From: Antedon mediterranea
Taxonomy: Eukaryota; Echinodermata; Crinoidea; Comatulida; Antedonidae
Assembly: GCF_964355755.1 (NCBI RefSeq)
Contig: NC_092674.1
Coordinates: 7,447,001-7,511,000 of the forward strand
Direction of reading: 5' to 3'
Length of the DNA: 64,000 nt
This document shows, in pieces, positions 55,030-64,000 of this stretch. Below the pieces are notes generated by a model. The model was not told where the DNA came from, searched no databases, and saw only the letters and a program-made list of their open reading frames with translations. Within the stretch, counting starts at the first letter, position 1. Every line of letters begins with the position of its first letter. The position numbers and the translations under genes are program-made.

Positions 55030-55627
55030 CTAGCGTTGTAATGAAATATTTGGTATAAAAAAGGAAACACTTAGTTGTAGTTTATTAAGTTCTTTATTTG
55101 GTAGACCAAACAAAATGGCATTGCAGTAGTCTAACCGTGAACAGAACATCAACAACACAAGCTTCGATAACCGACTTCGCCTCATTAAACTCTGCTGGAT
55201 TAAAGCTGATGTACAGTTGTGTATCATCTGCGTACACATGATATTGGACACAATGTCTCTTAATGATATCACTCATGGGCGAGATGTAAACTAAAAACAA
55301 TACTGGACCCAGTATTGATCCTTGAGGAACACCGCATTTCAGGTCGATAGGTGGATTTGACATTACCAATCTGGACCTGCTGCTTCCTATAGAAGACAAA
55401 TATGACTTGAACCAATTTAGAGCAGATCCACGGATACCAATAGACGAGAGTCTTGCAATAAGAATGGAATAGTCCATGGTATCAGAAGCTGCCGACAGGT
55501 CGAGGTACACAGAAAAAAGACAATTACCTTTATCCAGAGCTAAAATAATATCATTATGCACCTTGAGAATGGCTGAATCTGTACTGTGGTGCTGGTTGAA
55601 GAGGGTCGAACAGATTATTGTCGTCAA
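55030..55627 (-). pseudogene. LINE reverse transcriptase fragment (CR1/L2-like)
   Basis: Minus strand: HHSTDSAILKVHNDIILALD, the VYLDLSAASDTMDY motif, then GVPQGSILGPVLF and YADD in HVYADDTQLY. An internal deletion and frameshift lead to a C-terminal SRLDYCNAILFGLPNKELNKLQ. No start, no endonuclease; dead. Confidence 0.82.
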
Positions 55628-56004
55628 GAAAATGTATGAGATCTAAAGCAACGCATTTCTCAAGGATCAATTAGATAAGAAAGTGACATTAGAAATAGAA
55701 TGAAAATTTGCCATGCAAGTATGATCCAGTGAAGGCTTCTTTAAAATAAATGTAACTAGACCCAACTTCAAATCATCAGGAAAGGTCGTACCAGTTGATA
55801 AAGATAAATTAATAATAATTCTAAATACTGAAGTCAATTATGCACATTTTCCATAAAGTTATATTCCTAATTAAAAATTTTCAATACAAGTTGGGTAGCA
55901 ATGGGTAGCATATTGTATATGCTTCCATTTTATACCATACAGTGTGTCCATTGACATTTTAAAGAATAATTTAACCCGAAAATGTGTTTTTTTGTGTCAT
56001 TTTT

Positions 56005-57393
56005 TCGATCAACCAGCATCGGCCAATAGCTTAAGATCTGCATGGCAACTTGTCAAACAACTCTCAGGGAAGAGATCTCAAAGTTCATGCATCATGGGAG
56101 AGGATCGTCTTCTAGCATGGAAAACTCACTTCCACAAACTACTATCGGTGAAGACTTCAGTGGTAGATGACATGGATATCTGCAAAATCTTCAACTTCAA
56201 CCACCAGATAAGCTCCGAGAAGTTCTCCGAGGCTGAGGTGTCAATTGCCTGCAAACAGATGAAATTTGGCAAAGCACCTGGTCTTGACGGTCTTCCCATC
56301 GAAATATGGAAATTACCTGGCACCCAGAAAGCTCTCACTTCTTTCTGCAATCAAACTCTTGACGGAAACAGGCCATCAGAATGGGGAATTTCTGGGATCG
56401 TTCCTATTCCGAAAAAAATGTGATCTTTCAAAACCAGATAACTACAGGGGTATTTCATTATCACAATTGGCTGCAAAGATCTACAATCGTCTGATTTTAA
56501 ATAGGATACGTCCTGTGATTAATGAAGATCTACTCCCCAACCAGAATGGCTTTCGTCAGGCACGATCAACAACTTCGCACATTCTTGCACTGAGGAGAAT
56601 TGTTGAAGAGGTAAGAACCATCACAAGGAGGCAGTCATTATCTTTATTGACTTTCGCAAAGCCTTTGATTCCATCAATCGCAACATCATGATGAAGATCC
56701 TCTTAGCATACGGCATCCCTCATAAAATTGTAGAAGCCATCAGAGTAATGTATATCAATACATCAGCAGTTGTCCTGACTCCAGATGGTGAGACTGATTG
56801 CTTCAACATCGACTCTGGCGTACTTCAAGGAGACCCTCTTGCTCCATTCTTGTTTATTGTCTGCCTTGACTACGCAATGCGATCAGCAACTACATCATCA
56901 GACGGTCTCAACCTCCACCGTAGGCGTAGTAGAAGACATCCAGCTGAAGTACTACCAGACCTGGACTTTGCCGATGACATCGCCATTCTTGAAGATTCCA
57001 TACATGCTGCCGAAAATCTACTGCACAGAATTCAACAAGCCACACAAGGTATAGGTTTATACTTAAACATCAAGAAGACCCAATTCATACATTTAAACCC
57101 CTCATCACCTTCTATAACTCTCGCACTGGATGGATCAGCAATAGAACATCATTCAAAGACGTCGCATGGGCCTGGCCGGTCATGTTATGAGAAGCTCTGA
57201 GCCTGCCTCAAGAGTTCTCCTTTGGGAACCAGAAGAGAAAAGGAAAGTGGGAAGACCTCAACTGACTTGGCTTGACATTCTGTTGAAAGATACCAAACTA
57301 GACCTGAGTGAACTGAGAAAGAGCATGCTTGATAGAGATGTGTGGAGACAAATTATTATGGCACCCACTTAATAGTGGGATGACATTAAGTAA
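56005..57393 (+). pseudogene. LINE reverse transcriptase fragment, plus strand, second family
   Basis: FGKAPGLDGLPIEIWKLPGT, DNYRGISLSQLAAKIYNRL, NQNGFRQARST, FRKAFDSI (after a frameshift near 56640), GVLQGDPLAPFLF and the catalytic FADD in DLDFADDIAIL. A deletion near 57150 joins the palm region to the C-terminal KRKVGRPQLTWLD part. Frameshifts lie near 56415 and 56640. The 3' tail is AAGTAAGTAAG. It differs from the minus-strand fragment next to it. Confidence 0.85.
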
Positions 57394-58489
57394 GTAAGTT
57401 TGGTCAAAGGTCAGTAAAAGCATTTCCGGTCATTTTTTGGGGTTAAAAGTTGTGTTAGACTGAATATAAATATGTATATTCTGAGCAATTTGACACCAAA
57501 AGCAAATCTGTATGACAAGTGGTTGTCGAGATATAAGAACCACACATTTTTAACCTTTGACCCGATTTTGGGCATGTTCGCCCCAGATAGCGAATTTGGC
57601 ACATATCCCATGTTGTTCCTTGGGGTCTAATTATCCTATAACAGTTGAGATATTCTCTCCTAAATTGAATGCATACAAATCTTACCCAGGTCCTAGACTA
57701 GCAGTAGTTATTAATGAATAAAGGTCAATGACCTTTGACCCGACTATCTGACCAATGGCACAAGTAACCCGAAATTTGCAAAAACTTTATTTTCTTGTTT
57801 GACCACTAAAACATAGATCTAGACACCACATTTGTCTTTTTAAACCCAGGAGTTGAGGAGTTATGAGCCATCAAATGCCACAAAAAGGTCACTGACCTTT
57901 GACCCTCAATATCTCACTAACGCAGCAACTAGAAGGCTGCAAAAATTTTTTGGTATTTATTCACACCTAAAGCTACAAGAAAATACCAAAAGACCTTTTA
58001 TTAGAATTTTTTCAAGGTTACATAGGATAAATGTCACATATAGCCTGTACTAGTAGTAATGTGACTTAATTACGTTTTTAATCATTATCTGCATCCATAG
58101 AGATATTATAACTGAAAATCAATTTTAATATTGAGTGAGCTTTTTAGTAAAACATTTTTATAAATGGTATGAGCTTAACGATCTGTGACATTTGTGTAAA
58201 TTCGCTAATGCTCATTGAAATGAATAAACAAACAAATGCATACGTACATACATACTGTATACAATGTTATTTTTAGTATAGTAAAGTACAGTAATGATAG
58301 TTTTACATATTTTATCATATTTTCATTGTAAATTTTTTTTTGGTCTGATCTAAATATTTACAATAAAAAATCACAATTTTCTCACGCTTTATACTTATAA
58401 ATGTAGGCTATTGTTTTTTTTATTTAAAATAAACCTATCATCATGGTATAGAATAGTGTACGTGTATTTAATGCGAATCTTTGTAGAAA

Positions 58490-59215
58490 AACAATTCCAT
58501 AAGTAAGAAACTACCATGTGTGTTACTGTTCGTGAGCCGCACCAATCGTTAGAAAAACAAATCCGAGCGAGCCGAACGATTGTTGTAGAAATTCCATTTG
58601 ATGTACACGCACTCATATGGTAAGAAATTACCACGTGTATATTCATCATGCGAGTTTGTTGCCCGAACGCCGAACGACTGTTGTGAAATTCCATTTGATG
58701 TACATGTACCCCTCTGTTAAGAATTTACCACATGTATATTCATCATGCAAGTAACAAGTTTGTTATCCGAACGCCAAACGACTTGTGAAATTCCATTTGA
58801 TGTAAACGTACCCCTCTGGTATAGGTTGGTTCCCACTGGCGAAGCAATGTAACGCAATTTGCGCAACGTAAGCAAATGCCCTTCTAATAATTGTGTTTGC
58901 CCCGTCTGCATGAAATCAAACCTGCGATGTTTCCAGCACTGTTGTATTTTGTTCCCACTTGTGATTACGCAAATACGTCGCTGCGTTGCGTTCCAGTGGG
59001 AACCACGCTTAAGAAATTACCACGTGTGTTCACCATGCGAGTTTGTTGCCCGAACCAACGAGTGCTGTGAAAATTCCACTTGATGTACACGCGCCCCTCT
59101 GGTAAGAAATTACCACGTGTGTTCATCATGCGAGTTTCGCCGCCGAACGAACGATTATTGTGGACATTCCATTTGACGTACACACACGCACCCTAAAAAA
59201 TTAACATGTGTGTTC
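58490..59215. repeat. Satellite C, about 115-bp unit, 6 copies
   Basis: AAGAAATTACCACGTGTGTTC, ATGCGAGTTTGTTGCCCGAAC and AAATTCCATTTGATGTACA recur about six times. It is interrupted by a small MITE. Confidence 0.9.
58823..59008. mobile_element. 186-bp MITE in satellite C
   Basis: AGGTTGGTTCCCACTGGCGA and the inverted CCAGTGGGAACCACGCT, with TA on each side. Neighbouring units show the unoccupied CTCTGGTAAGAAATTACC. Same family as 30325-30460. Confidence 0.8.
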
Positions 59216-59219
59216 ATGC

Positions 59220-61222
59220 CTGTATAGTACCTGTCCGTTTCTGCTGACAAAATTGGCAAAACATTAACATTTTTTCATCAACAGTGTCAGCAGTAGGCTA
59301 TAGTTTCGCGCTAGCTCAGCGGCGATCACATGTGTTTTGCGCTCTAGTCGAATTCTCTGGATAGAAGAAATATACTTAATTAATAAATGTTTAATTACCA
59401 AAATGTATTTAAAATTAGTTTCATAATCATACATAGGCCTACGTTACTGTTTGTTGTTAACAATAAAAATATTGTCTTATTTTACAACTCCCTGGTCTGA
59501 GTGAGATTGAGCCAAACGAACTCAAAATATAAAAAAAACACAGAAATTTAGTGACGAAGTATGACGTTGCAGTAGTGGATAGGCTATTTCCTGGAATGCC
59601 AAAAATGTCTTTAACACGCCGCCGCTAAAAAGGGAGAAGTCTATGCGTTGCTGTTAAACCATGTGCTGCGCTAGGAACATGTTAGGTCTATAAAATGGAC
59701 TATACTATTTTACGAAACTATAAAGAGGATGGGTTGTTATGATAATGATATGGGGCGTGTTTATGAATACATTTTCAAAAGAACCGTAAGACTATGTATA
59801 CGTTATCGGGTATATATATTTTTTCACAATACTGTAATTGCCGGTGGTTAAGTTGAAAATCGAGGAAACATGCAAATAGACAGGCCAGGGAGTTGTAACT
59901 CCCTGGACAGGCTAATGCAAACGTGGCATGCCCTTGCTAATAAAACGTGTTGGGTTGGGAGTTATACAGAACGTAATGGAATTCTGTACCGTGTCCTGTG
60001 ATGTACAGTATTTGATATATTTTTTTATATTTTTTATTAATATACATTATATAAATATATTATTAATACTAGTGTAGGCTAGGTACTCGGCAAGCTAGGC
60101 CTATACGTGTATTGTATATATACAAAAAAGACGTCAGCTCTGTACAGGCTCGTCGAACGGTCCAAGTTTTATTTTCTCGCACAAAGATTGTAATTGTAAA
60201 CATCGGACGCTAACAGTCGGTCAACATGCGGCACATGGTGTGGGCGGATCATCTTATCAGGCGGGTAAGGGAAGTCACCGATGTGACGGCGTATTGTCAT
60301 TCTTCAAAGAAAACACTGCTTTTGAATAAACCGCCTTAATTAGGATAGCGCGTGCCAACTGTTTATTTATAGTAAATCCAATTAGTTTTTGCTTCCTTCT
60401 ATTGTTTAAAGATCCTTAAAATACTGTCGATTTAGTATCGACGCATTGTCTAAATACTATCGAATTACTGTCGGTAACTAACTGCAAGTTCGACGTCGAA
60501 CTTTTTTTCAGCGGGTATGTCTTTATTAATATATGTAACAACAAATGTGGTTTATGACATTATACGCAGAGGGATCTTTGATCGGATTGTGATACCGGCT
60601 ATTGTATTCGCGTTAGCAAGGTCCTATCATATATTATAAATAATTAAAGATTCTGAGAAAAACAATCAATCAATATATCTTTAAAAAATCAATTATCTTT
60701 ATTTAAATCAATGCATATAACCTATAATTCGTCATAGTGACGAATTAAATCTAGTTATTGTTATTACAATTATTACAACAGTATTTCAAATGTCAGATTC
60801 ACTGGTGTTGTCTTGTGGTGGTAGAGGTAGACCTTGAAAACCATTTTGAACAATCAAAACACAAATGAAATCACAATTTTTAATTGATCAACATTTTATA
60901 AACTACCATTTAGTCATTATAATATGGCATAGATATACTTGGCATCCTGAAAAATGTAAAGCTATTATATAAATAATAAATTATGTCGCTATCAAATGTG
61001 TATAGGCTTACAGTAATTAACATGGTATAGGCCTCTAATTATACTGTTGCTATCAAATATTATGTAATCCATGATTTCCAGGATCAGGTGAAAACCCTCG
61101 CGTACATACATTACAAACAATCGTTAATGTTACGTGCAAGTTTGTTATTACTGCCGCAAGAGTAAATACTAATATTGCACCCTTTATTGCTTTTAAGGTT
61201 ATTTAAGAGGTGTTTGTTCGTC
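59220..61222. other. Spacer without recognisable gene
   Basis: Frames are short. CAACTCCCTGG (59486) and CCAGGGAGTTG (59883) face each other and may mark a small foldback. An inverted copy of the 48498 motif lies at 60495-60516. Confidence 0.5.
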
Positions 61223-62449
61223 ATGGCATCTAAAGAAGTGATTAAAGGAATTGAAGCTGCAGCACTAGAGTGTTCTTTATGTTTGCATCGCTTCACAAAA
61301 CCAAAGACACTCACGTGTGTCCATTCGTTCTGTCTTGAGTGTCTTGAAAAATGGGTTAAAGAAAGAAATGGAGTACTCAGCTGTCCAATATGTCGTGAAG
61401 TCTGCCTGATTCCAGAAGGAGGGCTTGAAAACCTGAAGAATAATATATTTACCAGAATCAAAAATGAAGATGTCACAACATCATCGAATCATTACAATGA
61501 GAGAATACGCAACCATTGATCCTTTGGAACGCTTGGCTTCTAAACCTGTGTTATGCTCTGAACATGAAATGCCATTTCATTTCTACTGCGACTCGTGTAA
61601 GATTCCAGTATGCGTTGGATGTACACAAATTAAACATTCTAAATCTGATTGTCATAACATAGTCGAAATTAAAACTGCGTTTGAATCATTCTCAACACGT
61701 TCAGAAAGCTTAATTAAAACAGCAGATGAAAGATTAGGAAGCCTTCAATCAATTGCTAATGAACTGAAAAAGAAAGAGGCATTAGAAATGTCTACTTACA
61801 AGAAACTCCAAGCGACAATTACAGAAGAAGCAGATAAAGCGCACCAATTGATTGATCAGTATAAAACGGAACAGTTACAAGATCTCGAATCAAAATTACC
61901 AACGCAATCTTAAGTTACTTAATGCCCATGTAAGTGATGTTGAATTAGCTATTGCTAAATTCTCCAGTATGCAGGGAATTGCACGTACCTTAATACATAG
62001 CCCAAACCATGCTATGGCACTAAGGTCCAGTTCTAATGTTTCCAAACGATTTACTGATGATATGCAGAAACCGAATGTTTCAAAGTACAATAACACCAGG
62101 TTAGAAGTATTAGTGAAAGCTGCAGATATTTCAAAATCAACATTTGGAAAATTTTTGCTTTTATGTAAGTTTATAACAAGGGATTCCAAAGGAGCAGCTG
62201 TCTATATGAAAGATGTAAAAGTGAAATGCTTCAAAATAAACCCAAGTAATTCAAATAATATATCCAACTGCGTGTCATCATGTATCACTGATGAACACAA
62301 TGGATATTACAACATTGATAATAGTTTTTTTGTGTTCAAATTGTACTTTAATCTGTCTAATTATTAATGGATCTGATGTATTATTCAAAACTGTTAAGTT
62401 TGATTCAGATGGCTTGATTGTAGAACAATCAGAATTCACACTTCTTTAA
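61223..62449 (+). pseudogene. TRIM-family (RING, B-box 2, coiled coil, filamin-like) gene copy, frameshifted
   Basis: Starts MASKEVIKGIEAAALECSLC with an intact C3HC4 RING (C17, C20, C32, H34, C37, C40, C54, C57). Near 61460 the RING-linked frame ends where B-box 1 should be, and coding resumes in another frame with B-box 2 (VLCSEHEMPFHFYCDSCKIP). A coiled coil follows (ERLGSLQSIANELKKKE). Later frameshifts near 61895 and 62300 lead through LLNAHVSDVELAIAKF and a filamin-like KCFKINPSNSNN / DEHNGYY region to a stop at 62447-62449. Intact relatives would be RING-type E3 ubiquitin ligases; with three breaks this copy cannot make the full protein from one exon. Confidence 0.85.
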
Positions 62450-63657
62450 ATAAGAAATATTTGTTTATTAAAAAACCTGTTTCTAAAATGATAGCATGGT
62501 ATACGGAAAAAATAACTCAAATTATTTTGTATTTATTTTGACCGTATTAAATACAAATTACTGTCGCACAACGAACCTAGTTATTAAAACAATTTAAATA
62601 ATGTTAATAGATGATAGGCAATATGTTTGTAAATAGACGAGTCAACAGAAAATAATGTTAAAAAGGAGAGAGAGGAAAGAAACACAAATGTTTATGGGTA
62701 GAAAATTGTTAAAAAATAAAGTTAGGATGTAGACAACAAAATATTAATCGTGGTTATATGTTCGTAATGATGATAAAATATGTTAATTAGAAAACTTGTA
62801 TACAGACATTAAAAACAACTTTTCATCCTTACGATATAAAAATATGCAAGTTTACAGATGTAAAATATTAATTTAATAAAGGTGGCGTAATCTACGAAGG
62901 ACAATCACTGTGACAACGCATTTACCACGAAATACACAAACATTCATTTTTGAATGGCGAAATATATACGGTACATATATATTTCAGATCTTTAATTGAA
63001 TATTTCAGTATATTTCAGTCACTTTATTTCATAGTAGGAATTATTTCCGTCGAAATTGATATTTCGTTCATTATGATAGTAGAAGTTCAAGTAAAACTAT
63101 GTACACAATAAGCATAACTATTCAGGCCAATAATAAATTTTAGCAAAATTGAATTTGTAAAAACAAGAGGAAAATACATTCATATGAAATAAAATGTTAC
63201 ACTGTTGTTTTTGTATGAATTCAGAGCATTTTAATATTTCATTTAATAGCCATCATTATTAATATGCCAGTGTATACGACATAATGATCACCAACAGATC
63301 GGTGTTAAAATAAATATGAAATTTAGGCACAAAAATGGATCATTATTATATGTACGGTTATTATTTTATAGCAAAGTTTTTGCTTATTTATGAACACAAG
63401 AAAGTGGTTTGATGCTTGTTGCAACAGGCGGAGGAAAATAAATTTGGTACTTGCTGGACGTCTATTACAAATTGGGCGTGGCATTTCTCAATTAAAAAAA
63501 CAACATGTTCTCATAATACTGTAGTCCATATGCCCTTAAAAATATTTAATATAGTAACAATGTGTAGATTGATATGGTACGGTAAGGTATGATGGAAAGC
63601 AACACATATTTCAATTAAAATCGACTTGTTCTGTATACTTTTCAGAATAAGACTACC
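62450..63657. other. Spacer between the two TRIM copies
   Basis: AT-rich, no frames of note. An acceptor-like pyrimidine tract plus TTCAG at about 63640-63645 precedes the next start codon by 12 bp, suggesting an upstream 5' UTR exon. Confidence 0.5.
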
Positions 63658-64000
63658 ATGGCATCTAAAGACCTTATTGAAGGAATTGAAGGCGCAGCAC
63701 TTGAGTGTCCTTTATGTATGCATCGTTTAGACTATGTTACAACATTGGAACAGAACACCGCTCTATCTTGTAGTCTTTGTAGTACAGCAGCATGTTTCTT
63801 CTGTCAGGACTGCGATGAGTTATATTGCACACCGTGCAAAACTACTCATGCAAAAATGAAGATATTAAAAAATCATTGTATTATCAAAATGAAAGAATAT
63901 GCAGCGATTACACCTGTTGAACGCTTTGCCTCTAAACCAGTGTTATGTTCTGAACATAATATGCCGTTTCATTTCTACTGTGACCCCTGTGAGATTCCAG
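63658..64000 (+). CDS. TRIM-like protein lacking most of the RING, partial at window end
   Basis: Starts MASKDLIEGIEGAALECPLC, parallel to the copy at 61223, but after the first C-x2-C pair the rest of the RING is absent. The frame continues into B-box 1 (ALSCSLCSTAACFFCQDCDE...CTPC), KMKEYAAITPVERFASKPV and B-box 2 (LCSEHNMPFHFYCDPCEIP). Open to the window edge. Without a complete RING, ubiquitin ligase activity is unlikely; it may act as a B-box/coiled-coil partner or regulator. Confidence 0.75.
   Translation, partial: MASKDLIEGIEGAALECPLCMHRLDYVTTLEQNTALSCSLCSTAACFFCQDCDELYCTPCKTTHAKMKILKNHCIIKMKEYAAITPVERFASKPVLCSEHNMPFHFYCDPCEIP

Larger units (their letters stand above)
54227..58040. 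mobile_element. 3.8-kb foldback with repeat-built arms, carrying two LINE fragments
   Basis: The left arm (54227 to about 54935) is mirrored at about 55883-55995 and 57394-58040: AGCCTTCTAGTTGCTGCGTT, CTCAACTCCTGGGTTTAAA and GACCTTTGACC blocks. The inner units (TTTGGTGTCAAATTGTTCAGA, AAAATGACCGGAAATG) resemble those of the 12884-16116 element. The loop holds a minus-strand LINE fragment, and the right arm is split by a plus-strand LINE. It is inserted in satellite B at TTTGTCG/TTAGTAATG. Confidence 0.82.
50600..58180. repeat. Satellite B, about 600-bp unit, interrupted by insertions
   Basis: AAATAAAACACTGCATTTG, TTGACGATGCGTGACATTTG, TTTCCGATCGCTGTTTGTCG and ACCGATAGGTCTCACTTAAT recur with a period near 600 bp from about 50780 to 54200, and a terminal degraded unit follows at 58060-58200. 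It is interrupted by a MITE at 52972-53517 and a large foldback at 54227-58040. No coding region. Confidence 0.9.

Overview
This window is animal genomic DNA: AT-rich, with intron-split genes bounded by GT...AG sites, dense transposable elements, and a recurring degenerate GGCCTA/TAGGCCT motif. That motif, the TRIM genes and the mix of retroelements suggest an invertebrate deuterostome, most likely an echinoderm (perhaps a crinoid). This placement is an inference from composition and gene content, not a search result.

Three host loci are visible. (1) A TMEM87-type gene (Golgi GOLD-domain seven-transmembrane protein) runs on the + strand from 7224 to 34497 in about 15 exons. Most intron phases fit; the 5' edge of exon 12 does not. 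(2) A seven-exon + strand gene (41253-46520) encodes a 225-residue protein that I do not recognise; all six introns keep one reading frame. (3) Two neighbouring TRIM-family copies lie at the right end: a frameshifted one with a RING finger (61223-62449) and one that lacks most of the RING and runs off the window (63658-64000).

Almost everything else is mobile or repetitive. A young Ty3/gypsy-type LTR element (189-6216) has integrase upstream of reverse transcriptase, the Gmr1-like arrangement. A second LTR element (24911-29796), inside TMEM87 intron 9, has lost gag and protease, carries a primer-binding region copied from half of a tRNA-Leu, and is itself split by a TTAA-flanked DNA element (25708-27458). 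TMEM87 intron 4 (10389-20597) is filled by large nested foldback elements at 12455-16704 and 17318-20297. A dead minus-strand LINE lies at about 36945-39835. Four tRNA-derived SINE heads, several MITE families (some with their empty sites elsewhere in the window) and many near-perfect hairpins are spread through introns and spacers.

The segment 48500-60520 holds three unrelated satellites (about 230 bp, 600 bp and 115 bp units). They are interrupted by a TTAA MITE, a 3.8-kb foldback carrying two LINE fragments, and a small MITE. A short inverted repeat (48498-48519 / 60495-60516) brackets the block. The most unusual points are the tRNA-half capture with a change at the m1A58 position, the two foldbacks whose arms are built of related degenerate repeats, the 22-bp NotI-containing arrays placed symmetrically in a foldback, the inverted copy of TMEM87 exon 8 attached to a SINE, and the opposite domain losses in the two TRIM copies.
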